Assembly (NCBI GenBank): GCA_023227825.1
Contig: JALOCJ010000004.1
Coordinates: 149,345-213,344, forward strand
Length of the DNA: 64,000 nucleotides
Direction of reading: 5' to 3'
Source: Candidatus Cloacimonas sp.
GTDB taxonomy: Bacteria; Cloacimonadota; Cloacimonadia; Cloacimonadales; Cloacimonadaceae
Position 1 is the stretch's first letter, and the number at the start of each line of letters is the position of its first letter. This document shows positions 1 to 8,490 of the stretch, in pieces. The position numbers and the translations under genes were made by a program. Under the pieces are notes generated by a model that saw nothing but the letters and a program-made list of their open reading frames with translations, searched no databases and was not told the origin of the DNA.

Positions 1-1074
1 GTAAGCTGAGCCGTTTTGCCCGGTGTTAGGCCCATGTGGATCGGTCTGAGGCCCACTGGGATAGTAAAGGTCATATATGTCCCAACACCACTCAAATACA
101 TTGCCACTCATATCATAGAGGCCAAGCTCATTGGGAGCTAGTGTACCTACCGGGTTAAAATTTAAATACCAATATCCCGAGTTATCATAATACCAGCCAA
201 CTTCACTCAAGTTATTACTGCCACTATAGTAGTAACCCTGACTCTGATTACCTCCCATAGCTGCAAACATCCATTCCATCTCCGTGGGTAAGCGTTAGCC
301 ATCGGCACTCCAGTTACAGGAGACATACGTGTGGTGAGCGGTCCATTCCGCAGGCCAGTTGTCCGGATTGGTGCCATAACTACTATAGCTATAGCAAGGA
401 GTAAGCCCTTCCTGAATACTCCTGCGGTTGCAATACTCAACATCAGCGAACCAGGTTAAATAATAAACAGGAAGATTATTCTCAACGCCAAACCAATGGG
501 AAGGGTTATAACCCATCACCGCTTGGAATCCTGCTTGAGTCGTCTCATATTTATCTATGTAGAAGCTGCTGATAGTTACATCTGATGTGCCGTTATTGAA
601 GGTGCTACCCTCTAGCAGGACAAAGTTTTCCGGCATAGGTGTGCTGCCATCATCGGCATAAACGCGATACAAGTAACTCGCATCAAGAGTATAGCTTTCC
701 GCTCCGGCATTCCAGACAATGTGTTTGCTTATACCACCGGATAGATCATCGCCAAAATCACCGCTCAGATTGGCAGGACTGGGGATAATGTTAAAGCTGG
801 CACCGCCATTAGCACTTAGCTTGAAAGTGATATCGCAGAGCTCGTCATCGGCATCATAGAGGTCATAGTAAACATCCACGATCTTGCTGCCATCGGTGCG
901 TTGGCTGGCTGAGACATTGGAAACTATAGGAGCTGTATTGCGGTTGGCAATGTGGCTCCGGGTGTCGGTAGTCTGGTTTTCTAAGCTCTGCAGGACAAGG
1001 GTTTCAGATAAGAGGGGAAAGCTGAGCAGCATAGCAAATGCAATTAGCCCAAAAGGCAAAATTACCGGTCTCAT
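1..1074 (-). pseudogene. Exported formylglycine-generating-enzyme (SUMF1/FGE-sulfatase) domain protein, interrupted by an in-frame TAA; runs off the window edge
   Basis: Reading leftward from the ATG at 1074, a signal peptide (about residues 1-24) and a beta-rich linker are followed from about residue 150 by an FGE-sulfatase-type domain. The signature FYIDKYETTQAGFQ is visible, then YVSCNWSADG, then TAA at 295-297. The same frame continues without another stop to position 1 with RLPTEMEWMF and SGNVFEWCWD, both hallmark FGE motifs. Family members read ..DGYRLPTE.., so the stop sits exactly where a Tyr is expected: a one-base nonsense change rather than a natural end. FGE-fold proteins oxidise sulfatase cysteines, but many secreted relatives have other or unknown roles. 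The start overlaps the upstream gene's stop (ATGA), implying translational coupling. Sequencing error or readthrough remains possible. Confidence 0.8.
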
Positions 1075-1850
1075 TTCTCACCTCCAATAGATGCGGAAAC
1101 AAGAGCTTGTTTGATGTCTGCCAAACTGAACTTGAGCTCGGGGTTGGCTTTTGCTCTTGCCAGAACTTCAGCCATTCTGCCATCATAATCCTTGTATGCT
1201 ATTACCTTGTAAAACATCTGATCCCAGGACTGCGCTACATTATAATGAGTGTGGGAAAGCCCAGTGACCGAAGCCAGAAAGTTATAGAATTGATCATCCT
1301 CATAGGGGGTTTCATTGTAGAGCACAATGTAGCCATCGGGAGTAAGCGGAGTATGATAGATAGTCTCAGTCACCTCCTGCCAGGAAATCACCGCATCTAC
1401 ACCATTGGAAATATCCACCGTAATGCCTGTGGGTGCCAGGAGCGGAACATAGGTAATCGTGAATGGACTGGCACTGGCTTTTTGAGTGAAGTTACCAAAG
1501 CTGTCGCTGACCTTGATCTGCACTTTGGCATTATAGCTTTGGGGGGATGGTATCAACCAGGACTCGGTGCCGTCATTGGCAATACCTTCAGCCAGGGGAA
1601 GATAGTCAGTTCCTCCATTCAAGCTGCACCAAAGATAGATGCTGTTGGGAGATAGATTGGTATCGGACGCAGTCCAGGTGATATCATTGGTATCACCGAT
1701 ATACCAGGCCTCACCACCATTAGGTGTAAGAATAGAAAGAGTGGGATCGACAGTGTCGTTGATAACCGGAGCTGAGGTATCATAGCCGCTGAGAGCTAGC
1801 AGCCCGGTTACAAAAATAAACAGGATACAGGTTAGCATTGTTGTTTTCAT
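1071..1850 (-). CDS. Exported Ig-like/Kre9-type domain protein
   Basis: This 259-residue protein has a clear Sec signal peptide (residues 1-20, hydrophobic core CILFIFVTGLLAL). Residues 41-59 carry the LTPNGGEAW..GD..DITW motif of the Kre9/Knh1-type (Ser-Thr-rich, PF10342-like) Ig fold common in secreted FCB proteins. A fibronectin-III-like stretch follows (about 130-230). No catalytic motif is seen. It is likely a cell-surface or secreted adhesion/scaffold protein. It is first in a two-gene unit: its TGA overlaps the ATG of the FGE-like gene (ATGA), so both are probably made together. The function is inferred from the folds only. Confidence 0.7.
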   Translation of the reverse strand: MKTTMLTCILFIFVTGLLALSGYDTSAPVINDTVDPTLSILTPNGGEAWYIGDTNDITWTASDTNLSPNSIYLWCSLNGGTDYLPLAEGIANDGTESWLIPSPQSYNAKVQIKVSDSFGNFTQKASASPFTITYVPLLAPTGITVDISNGVDAVISWQEVTETIYHTPLTPDGYIVLYNETPYEDDQFYNFLASVTGLSHTHYNVAQSWDQMFYKVIAYKDYDGRMAEVLARAKANPELKFSLADIKQALVSASIGGEK

Positions 1851-1928
1851 TAGTCCTCCTATAGGTTTATTTTGTTATATAAGAAAACACAGCTTACAAT
1901 AATAACAAATTAATCACACAATAAAACT

Positions 1929-1934
1929 TGTCAA
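1929..1934 (-). promoter_or_regulatory. TTGACA box upstream of the Ig-like/FGE-like pair
   Basis: The minus strand has TTGACA here, about 80 bases upstream of the ATG at 1850, inside an AT-rich spacer. No good TATAAT lies 17 bases downstream; AATTTG is at that spacing. Similar lone TTGACA boxes precede several other genes in the window. The left end of an IS lies 14 bases beyond it. Confidence 0.35.
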
Positions 1935-1964
1935 GCACAAAAATGTTGGCATTCCCATATTTTT

Positions 1965-2612
1965 TCACCGGAGCCTTATTTTCATTTGATGCCGGTCGAT
2001 AAGTTTTGCTAAGCTTAGTTTCCGTTTATACTGAATAATAAAGTTAACGCTCTCTGAAATAACTTCAGCTATTCTGTAGGATATGCATTCTTTAGGTATA
2101 GCTAAATCTTCTTTTTTGTAGTTTATTATTTTAGGGAACTTGGCGGCGAATTTTGCAATATACTTTTTAGACATATAGATGAAGAACAGTGCTAAAGCCA
2201 TTAAAGCATTAAGATTTTTTGGACCTTGATAGCTACCCAATCTCATATTTTCCCATTTTATGTTTTGCTGCATTTGGCGATGAACTTCTTCAATTTCCCA
2301 GCGCTTTTTATAAACAGCTATTGCTTTTTCAGCCAGCTCCAAATCAAGCATATTCTGGCTGGCAAAATCATATAATAGATAAAAGTCGTTTCTCCTTTGA
2401 AAACCTTTTCTAAAGATACGCCATACAACCAAACTAACCTCTACTGTATTTGATTTTTTACTGGGATGGTCATCGGTGGTTTCATTCTGTATTACTATCA
2501 TAGTGGTCTCCTTATTTTTAATTGCTTCCATAATTGTGAGACCGCCATTTTTGTAAAACTTTAAATTATAAATTATTATAATAGTTTTCTGTCTAATAAT
2601 TGACTTATCCAC
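1965..2612 (-). pseudogene. C-terminal fragment of IS4-type DDE transposase
   Basis: The frame retains the last part of the catalytic domain: YKKRWEIEEVHRQM matches the IS4-family Y-(2)-R-(3)-E-(6)-K signature, with Gln at the final Lys position. It is followed by a hydrophobic NALMALALFFIYMSKKY helix. The DD residues and N-terminal domain are absent, so the protein cannot be an active transposase. An in-frame ATG with a modest leader exists near 2530. The second copy of the element carries the same region with a one-base deletion near 8756. Confidence 0.7.
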
Positions 2613-2613
2613 A
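2605..2613 (+). other. DnaA-box-like site inside IS copy 1
   Basis: A perfect TTATCCACA, the classical DnaA-binding consensus, lies just upstream of the transposase remnant. It is internal to the element and absent from the deleted copy 2. Confidence 0.4.
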
Positions 2614-2845
2614 GGGTTAATCCAGCGTTATTTGAACTATTTTCAAAATTTAGACACAAAGTTCGTCTCACCCCCAAGAAAATGCTTCTATTAAAGTATT
2701 ATGGGCTTTAAATGGTATAAAATTCTTGATTGCTAATTTTGGTTACGAAAAAATTTGAGGAAAAATCCACTTTCTCACTAAATAACAAAATTATAACCTT
2801 TGCCATTTACACCACATATCTAACTATACAACAGTATGTTATAAC

Positions 2846-2854
2846 TTATCCACA
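2846..2854 (+). other. DnaA-box-like site at the IS right end (copy 1)
   Basis: TTATCCACA ends 21 bases inside the right terminus. The identical site at the identical distance is kept in copy 2 (9241-9249), so it is a conserved part of the element end. Confidence 0.45.
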
Positions 2855-2875
2855 GCGTTTTTTTATGGGAATGCC

Positions 2876-2953
2876 TGGAAGATAGTTTAGTTAGTACTTC
2901 GAGTGGTGCAATCTATAGTTCTGTTTCTGGTGCACTTTTAAATTCCGCCGACA
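2876..2953. mobile_element. Truncated IS21-type terminus
   Basis: Read on the minus strand from 2953, the sequence opens TGTCGGCGGAATTTAAAAG followed by TGCACCA-type internal repeats. This is the same terminus seen at 63728 and, in variant form, at 63981. IS21-family elements have TG..CA ends with internal repeated sequences. Only 78 bp remain, cut off by the right end of the IS4-like element at 2875. Confidence 0.5.
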
Positions 2954-3013
2954 CCGGCTTCGTGAAAGTGTTCAAACGCACCACCTAAGAAATAACCAGA
3001 TAAAGGAGTATAT

Positions 3014-3351
3014 AGGGACTTCATCTACGCAAATCAGGAGTTTATCCTGGGTCTGATCTCGGCTCTGGTGGTCTGGATCATCTCCAGAACCACAGGGAAG
3101 CTGATTGACAAAGCCAAGGTCAATTCGGCTCTGGCTATCATCCTGGACATCAAGATCAATCCTGCCACCAAGGACCTGGATGACTATGCCAAGAAACAGT
3201 TGGCTGTGGAGCGGGCTACCAAGTCCCTCCTGGCCAAACAGACCAATGTCATATCAAGGTCTTCAGCACCATCAGAGGAGCCATCGAATATGTGTTACAT
3301 AACCGCAAATAGCTGTTCTCAATCGGTAAAGCCATCAAGGGAGTGATCTGA
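3014..3351 (+). pseudogene. Decayed small phage-like membrane/coiled protein
   Basis: A strong ribosome-binding site AAAGGAG (3002-3008) is followed at the right spacing by AGG instead of ATG. The frame then encodes a hydrophobic segment (FILGLISALVVWIIS) and a charged helical part (KKQLAVERATKSLLAKQ). Near 3250 the sense moves to the +1 frame (KVFSTIRGAIEYV), which meets TAG at 3310-3312 before LFSIGKAIKGVI and TGA. Start loss, frameshift and a nonsense codon together indicate a dead gene. It is more GC-rich than the surrounding genes, and the size and layout resemble small phage holin/tail-accessory genes, but no family is recognised. Confidence 0.45.
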
Positions 3352-3518
3352 TGCCTCAGCCCATTCAACAGCCTACTTATCCTGCTCCCATGACCGAGAC
3401 GGATATGCACTTCAATGCCTCGTTGGAAGTATTCATAGCCGACAATGTTAATATCGGAATAGGTACCTTTTCTGAGACTGATATCAATACCTTCTATGCC
3501 AATCAGCCTCGTTTATGA
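3351..3518 (+). CDS. Short unknown protein, probably a truncated phage-like gene
   Basis: A 55-residue frame starts by stop-start overlap (TGATG) with the preceding dead gene, as in phage operons. It begins MPQPIQQPTYPAPM and has a beta-like segment (ASLEVFIADNVNIGIG). Its stop comes 24 bases before the end of the oppositely oriented beta-helix gene. The abrupt end and GC-rich composition suggest the 5' part of a longer structural gene left after a deletion. No family is recognised. Confidence 0.3.
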   Translation: MPQPIQQPTYPAPMTETDMHFNASLEVFIADNVNIGIGTFSETDINTFYANQPRL

Positions 3519-3542
3519 TGAAGCGTTGTCAAATACACTTTG

Positions 3543-5870
3543 CTACTTTATTAGTGTTACTTTTCTACTCACTACCTGCTTGCCATCTAGTTTGAGATTT
3601 AGGAAATATAAACCCGTAGCGCAATTATTCCCATTATTATCCCTACCATCCCAAACAGTGACCTGCTCGAAGGAACTTGTAATATCAACAGATATCATTT
3701 TCACTTTCTGCCCTTTGATATTATATATATCTAAACATGCATTATTATTGCCAGTCATTCTGTTAGCATATTCAACTGGAATAGACATCTTGATTGTAGT
3801 TGTTTTCTGGAAGGGATTAGGATATGCAACAAGTTTTATTGAAGGAATCTCCGGCGCCACCGGATCATCATTGCTTACCCAAGGTTCAGAACCGTATTCA
3901 TAACAACCAATGTCTATCCTGTTATTCCAGATGCGCCAGTTGCCTGCCAGATCATAAGGAGGGAGATCAAGCCCGGATGTATCCAGAGTACCGGAATCAA
4001 TACAGGGTGAGTTTGATGCCAGACTATAGTACAAAGGATCGTTAGTATCCCCCCCCAGAAAAGACGGATATCCAAACTGGTTGCCATCCACCCATGTATG
4101 AGTGATATCCCCACCCAGTATAAAGAAGCTGTCGCTTCCTCCGGTTATAAGGCAGTTGTTAAATGAGACATCAGCAAAAGTTGATTCGTTAAAGGCAAAC
4201 ATCGCCACTTCATAAGGAGTATTTCCCGAAACAATCGTGTTATTCACCTGCATGTTGCAGTTTTCCAAAGTGATGTTCAAACCCCCACTTTGAGTTACAG
4301 AACTGTTATTGGCTATCGTGCAGTTACTTATCGTCAGATCACAGTTACCGCCTTCCACGCCTATCGACAAACCACTTGGCATGTTCTGCCAGAACTGCGA
4401 AGTATCCACAATATCGGTGATCAGGAAATTTGATATGTTTATGGTGGTCTGCAATGCTGCAGCACTAAGTGGTTTTCCTATTCCACCTCCTGTACAGGAA
4501 GAATTGTATATGTCATAGTTGGTAGAGCTTAGTCTCTGCACCCGGAAATTGGAGAAATTACCTGTCTCATAAGCATATATATTAAACCCATTTCCTACCT
4601 GCGAGTCTTCTATGATGAGATTGTTTACGGTGAGATTGTGGCAAGACATGATTCTAAAGGCATCACCTAATGCCCATGAATTTCTAATATGTATGTTTTC
4701 CACCACAATGCTGTTAGTTATTCCGTTTACTGTATCATATAAAGTGAATAGATAATCCATTGTGGCATACCCATTAATCAATGTAAAATTTTTGATAGTC
4801 AAATAATCTTGTGCCCATCTGCCAATAACAAACGGGCTGTATTGTTCACCATCGAGGATTACGCTTTCCATTTGCTCTCCAATAATATTGACATGGCTCT
4901 TTGGTTGAAGAGGTAGAGCTTCACCTGTTTGACTCCAAGAATATACCCCCGGCATCACATTAACTGTGCGAGTAGCATAGCTGGATGACTGGATCTTCGA
5001 TAAGGCATATGAGATATTTTTTAATGGCGTTTGGGGGGTTACTCCGTCATTATCATTATCTCCATTAGGACTGACCCAAAGATCATAGTTGACTTGGCTA
5101 ATAATTCCCTGATTGATGAAGATCGGCGTCTGACCTGGGCAAAAATAGAAGTAGGGATCGTTAGTGGTAACTGAGCCCCTATCCAAATAGATAACAGTAA
5201 GATTGCATGTGACGGCATACGAAATATCACAGCCAGTGCTACTGTAGTTCAAATAAATGCTGTTTTGATCGTCCTGATCGAAGATGATTCCTGTCCCAAG
5301 TTTAATAGCACTGACCCCTCCGCCTGAACGTTCTGCCACATTACCAAATATTTCGTTTCCCTTAAGAAAAACAGTCGAGTAGATTGCACTAATTCCACCT
5401 CCATAATATGCTCGACACCGTTGTATTACGCATTTTGATATCTCTGCGACACTTCGCATAACCCCAATACCACCACCAGATGTATAATCTGCTAGTGGAT
5501 AGTGATTACTCCTGCAATTTCTTATAGTAAGCCCAATCACTTTTAAAGTATCAACAACCCCACTACAGTTTTTGATGATAATTCCCGTACGTATGTCTTC
5601 GCCATCTATGATCGTCTGGCTGATATGGGTTGTATCGCCATCAATAATATAGTAACTGCCAATTGTTATAGGTTTGTTATCGATGACCACAACACCCGTC
5701 CAAATACCTGGAGAGATAAGTACCGTATCACTAACAGCTGCCATATTGATTCCTACCTGGATGGTCGTTGCATCACCCGACCCATCTGCAGCTACGATGA
5801 TCATCGCTGCCTGTAAGCCACCGACCCATAGTATCAAAGACATCAGTGTTATAACTGCTGACTTTTTCAT
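3543..5870 (-). CDS. Secreted right-handed beta-helix protein with FlgD/T9SS-type sorting tail
   Basis: The 775-residue protein begins with a signal peptide (1-21, cut near LQAA). It contains long arrays of parallel-beta-helix (pectate-lyase-like/Nos D-like) turns rich in Asn and Gly, such as ISNCTIANNSS and NLTVNNLIIEDS, in two blocks (about 25-240 and 265-660). The C-terminus (about 690-775) has the YPNPF..TTIK, DIYNIKGQKVK and WDGRDNNG..GLYFLN signature of FlgD-like/T9SS type A sorting domains, ending in basic VTLIK. It is probably exported through the T9SS-like route to the surface, binding or degrading polysaccharide. No catalytic residues can be assigned. RBS AGAGGT precedes the ATG. 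Confidence 0.8.
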   Translation of the reverse strand: MKKSAVITLMSLILWVGGLQAAMIIVAADGSGDATTIQVGINMAAVSDTVLISPGIWTGVVVIDNKPITIGSYYIIDGDTTHISQTIIDGEDIRTGIIIKNCSGVVDTLKVIGLTIRNCRSNHYPLADYTSGGGIGVMRSVAEISKCVIQRCRAYYGGGISAIYSTVFLKGNEIFGNVAERSGGGVSAIKLGTGIIFDQDDQNSIYLNYSSTGCDISYAVTCNLTVIYLDRGSVTTNDPYFYFCPGQTPIFINQGIISQVNYDLWVSPNGDNDNDGVTPQTPLKNISYALSKIQSSSYATRTVNVMPGVYSWSQTGEALPLQPKSHVNIIGEQMESVILDGEQYSPFVIGRWAQDYLTIKNFTLINGYATMDYLFTLYDTVNGITNSIVVENIHIRNSWALGDAFRIMSCHNLTVNNLIIEDSQVGNGFNIYAYETGNFSNFRVQRLSSTNYDIYNSSCTGGGIGKPLSAAALQTTINISNFLITDIVDTSQFWQNMPSGLSIGVEGGNCDLTISNCTIANNSSVTQSGGLNITLENCNMQVNNTIVSGNTPYEVAMFAFNESTFADVSFNNCLITGGSDSFFILGGDITHTWVDGNQFGYPSFLGGDTNDPLYYSLASNSPCIDSGTLDTSGLDLPPYDLAGNWRIWNNRIDIGCYEYGSEPWVSNDDPVAPEIPSIKLVAYPNPFQKTTTIKMSIPVEYANRMTGNNNACLDIYNIKGQKVKMISVDITSSFEQVTVWDGRDNNGNNCATGLYFLNLKLDGKQVVSRKVTLIK

Positions 5871-5958
5871 ATCATACCTCTATTCATCGTATCACGACTT
5901 TATGATATCTACGCGAGCGTCTTTTTTTTAACCGTAGTCATTCTTATTATCATTATCA

Positions 5959-5977
5959 GGCGGGATTGTCCCCCGCC
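5959..5977 (-). terminator. GC-rich stem-loop after the amidotransferase-like gene
   Basis: GGCGGG (5959-5964) pairs with CCCGCC (5972-5977) about 25 bases past the stop codon at 6002. No T-run follows on the minus strand, so this is at best an atypical terminator or mRNA 3' stabiliser. Confidence 0.3.
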
Positions 5978-6001
5978 CGATATCCTAGATTGGAGCTTTT
6001 G

Positions 6002-8185
6002 TTACTCCAAAACAATGAGTTTCTTTGTCAATAGATTGTTTGGTGACTTGATCCTACAGAAATATAAACCTTGGGCTACTTGTCTTCCATCGTCAGTTTT
6101 ACCATTCCATATAAAGGAAGTGTTACCCTTTGAGATTTCGGTGGAGCTTATTGTTTTAACCAACTGACCCTTAAGGTTATAAATACTGATCTCAACAACA
6201 CTCTTAGCAGATGCATTGATTTCGATGATTGTGTTACTACGCATTGGGTTTGGGTAGATCATAGCCGACAGGGCAGAGGATACTACAGATTCCCTTTCTT
6301 GTCCACCATCGAGACCTACAATTGAGAACTTATACTTGCCGTTCTCTACAACTCTACAACTAACGTCTAATAAGGCTGAAGTATATTTTTTTTCTTGATA
6401 GCCGTTATTCTTAGACGCTGAGTAGAGAACATACTCAAACTCATCAGGCGATGAATTATCATAGACCTGTAAATTAATCGGATAACCACTGAACTTAAGC
6501 GCTCCCACACATAAGCCATCTTTTAAGACACCAATTTCATCAAAGATTGGGCTGTCAGGTATAGATTCGATTACTATAGCTTGATATTCGGGTTGTTCTT
6601 CATACTCGAAATACTCGGTCGCCTCTTTTGCAAAGCTCTGTGACTGCCCAAAAGCAGACCATGTGAAATTTGTAATAGTCGAATCTACGTAAACCTTATA
6701 CATTTTCCCATAATCCAAAGTTCCCGTTGCACCTGGCTGAATGTAGCCGTACCATTGACCCTTGAATTTGTAGATATACCAGTCTTGAGCATATATAGCC
6801 GTTACATGTGAGAAATTACCTCCAAAAGCAAATGCTGGTTCATGTGAAGGTTGAACGAAATAAGGCACCCAGTTTTCATTGTTTTGATACAAAGTTAGTG
6901 CCGTGCTATACGGAGTTCTTTGACCAAAGGTCCGGTATTGATAATTCACATATGTGCTGTCAATATTGAGAATATAACCGTTGGTTCTGGATAAAACTGC
7001 ATCACTCGGCCATGAATTGGTTTCGTCACTGTAAACCCAAGGATCCTCTAGAATAGTACCGTTTTTGGTTTGCATTTTATTAACATATGGATTAACATCT
7101 CTAAGTGTATAGTCGGGATCAAGTCCATATGTGCCTTCTAAAACAGGGAACCCAATCCAATTCAAGCCTTGCTTAAGTGCAAAACTTGCTGGAACTGATT
7201 CATCAGCATTATAGGTAATATCCATTTGTCCCTGGGTGGGAAAATAATACAAGTGGTGCAATTCTAAGGAATTCCAACCAGGGGGTACAGTTGTATAACT
7301 ACGAACGTAATGATATATTGTTTGTTGAGATTTATACGACATCCTGTGTGCCGTATCGTTATGGTTTGAATAGGCATAAACACCTGTTCCATCTGAAAAG
7401 ATTATGTTTACCTGACCATTGATATTATTATTCTTTAGTGCTGTTAACCCTTCAACTAAGCCACTTCTCACATCACCGTCGTTTTCTTCAATGAACTTTA
7501 CTAACCATAAAAAAAGATAATCAGAATCAACATAGATATCAAGACTATCTTCGATCGAATAGTAGGTTGGATGACCATTCAGTGCATTCTGAATATCGTA
7601 GTCTGACAGCCAGTTTTGAAAGCTCTGGATATCGTACATTGAATTTTTATCTACTGTGCCATGGTGGACAAAGCTGTAGTCTGTAGTGTCCGGAACTCCA
7701 TTTACATAACCTATATGACGATATACGAAAGGTGCAAAGGCTCCCCAAGGTCCATCACTTCTCTTTCTTACATGACCCAAGAATATCTTTCCCTGCTTGG
7801 ATTTCGCAGCACTTACGAAATTATTATAGTAGCTTGAATAAGGTGCACTACTTAATTGTCCGCTATGTCGATAAAGGTGGTTGTTGCTTCCATATGGAAA
7901 GGTATCAATAGAGTTGTTGTTTTGTAGTACCTTGTAGCCGTGTCCTCCATATCCCTCTCTATGATAATACACCATTCCATGTCCGTCGTTATTAATATTA
8001 CTCATATTGTAGAGCCAGTTTGATTCTCCACCTCCGGTAGAGCCATCACCGAAATCAACCATTCCGCTTTGTAAGGTATAACTACTTTGACACACTACCG
8101 CTGTCATTGCACACGCGTAAATCTGGGCTATTGATAAAACCGAAATAATAATGCCCAGTAGAATAATCATAAAACTCTTGTTCAT
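6002..8185 (-). CDS. Secreted class II glutamine-amidotransferase-like Ntn hydrolase with sorting tail
   Basis: Residues 1-24 form a signal peptide ending IYA, directly followed by Cys25 (CAMTAV). Removal would expose an N-terminal cysteine, the nucleophile of Ntn-type class II amidotransferases. Further family-like motifs follow: HVRKRSDG (compare H-x-R-x-A-T-x-G), PFVYRHIGYVNG.., SFVHHGTVD (compare H-N-G), DSDYLFLWLVKFIEE and NIIFSDGTGVYAY, all in the order of YafJ/EgtC-type GATase_2 domains (about 25-300). A middle beta-rich region follows, then a FlgD/T9SS-type tail (about 640-727: YPNPMRSNTII, YNLKGQLVK, WNGKTDDG, LYFCRIK). An exported enzyme of this fold suggests extracellular amide or peptide hydrolysis rather than amidotransfer. 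The gene is preceded by the long leader shared with 16312-16551. Confidence 0.7.
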   Translation of the reverse strand: MNKSFMIILLGIIISVLSIAQIYACAMTAVVCQSSYTLQSGMVDFGDGSTGGGESNWLYNMSNINNDGHGMVYYHREGYGGHGYKVLQNNNSIDTFPYGSNNHLYRHSGQLSSAPYSSYYNNFVSAAKSKQGKIFLGHVRKRSDGPWGAFAPFVYRHIGYVNGVPDTTDYSFVHHGTVDKNSMYDIQSFQNWLSDYDIQNALNGHPTYYSIEDSLDIYVDSDYLFLWLVKFIEENDGDVRSGLVEGLTALKNNNINGQVNIIFSDGTGVYAYSNHNDTAHRMSYKSQQTIYHYVRSYTTVPPGWNSLELHHLYYFPTQGQMDITYNADESVPASFALKQGLNWIGFPVLEGTYGLDPDYTLRDVNPYVNKMQTKNGTILEDPWVYSDETNSWPSDAVLSRTNGYILNIDSTYVNYQYRTFGQRTPYSTALTLYQNNENWVPYFVQPSHEPAFAFGGNFSHVTAIYAQDWYIYKFKGQWYGYIQPGATGTLDYGKMYKVYVDSTITNFTWSAFGQSQSFAKEATEYFEYEEQPEYQAIVIESIPDSPIFDEIGVLKDGLCVGALKFSGYPINLQVYDNSSPDEFEYVLYSASKNNGYQEKKYTSALLDVSCRVVENGKYKFSIVGLDGGQERESVVSSALSAMIYPNPMRSNTIIEINASAKSVVEISIYNLKGQLVKTISSTEISKGNTSFIWNGKTDDGRQVAQGLYFCRIKSPNNLLTKKLIVLE

Positions 8186-8245
8186 TGTTTTTCTCCTATA
8201 TACTTAAGTTCTTTCTCAGACCCTCATTTTCAGAGGATAAATTTG

Positions 8246-8490
8246 TGTTGAGTCCCAAATGTTGGTGTCCATTCCAACTCATTGTTTCTCAGGTTATTTA
8301 AGGGCATCTGCTATCCCTCGTTACTCACAATCTATATAATGTCTAAAGACCAATTGCATTATTTTCATCTCTTTAATCCAAGTCAAGTCCTTTTTTTTTC
8401 ATCAAATGCTACATTGCTACGACGGCGCATATCAAATAAACTTCCGGGCTTGTTTTTGAACAGTTAAAAATTTTTTTCATCGCACATTAC
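8246..8490 (-). promoter_or_regulatory. Long conserved promoter-leader, copy B
   Basis: On the minus strand this ~245 nt stretch is over 80% alike by eye to 16312-16551. It holds a promoter TTGACT-17-AATAAT, the block ATTGTGAGTAACGAGGGAT, a short stem (GAGGG/CCCTT), and a 3' segment AGTTGGAATGGACACCAAC that can form a TTGG/CCAA hairpin and contains an ATG opening MDTNIWDST. In this copy that mini-frame ends within about 20 codons, before the real ATG at 8185. Identity also extends about 110 bases upstream of the promoter. No known riboswitch class is recognised. Confidence 0.65.

Larger units (their letters stand above)
1948..2875. mobile_element. Insertion sequence remnant, IS4-like, copy 1 (928 bp)
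   Basis: The element is bounded by inverted ends GGCATTCCCATA at 1948 and its complement ending at 2875. The same two ends bound a second, shorter copy at 8571-9270, which fixes the boundaries. It contains a C-terminal transposase remnant and two perfect DnaA-box-like TTATCCACA sites. No convincing target duplication flanks it. Its right end abuts a truncated IS21-type end (2876-2953), so the elements are nested. At 928 bp with about 215 codons it is too short for a full IS4-type element, so the N-terminal half of the transposase is missing. Confidence 0.75.

Noticed and set aside
207..443. 78-residue frame over the start of the FGE-like gene
   Set aside because: It is an out-of-frame shadow of the FGE-like reading frame, which carries the conserved motifs.
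1038..1655. 205-residue plus-strand frame opposite the Ig-like gene
   Set aside because: Antisense of an exported protein gene with a clear signal peptide and domain motif.
2605..2854. Replication origin suggested by two TTATCCACA sites
   Set aside because: The sites belong to an IS copy and recur in copy 2. There is no AT-rich unwinding region with clustered boxes and no dnaA/dnaN nearby.
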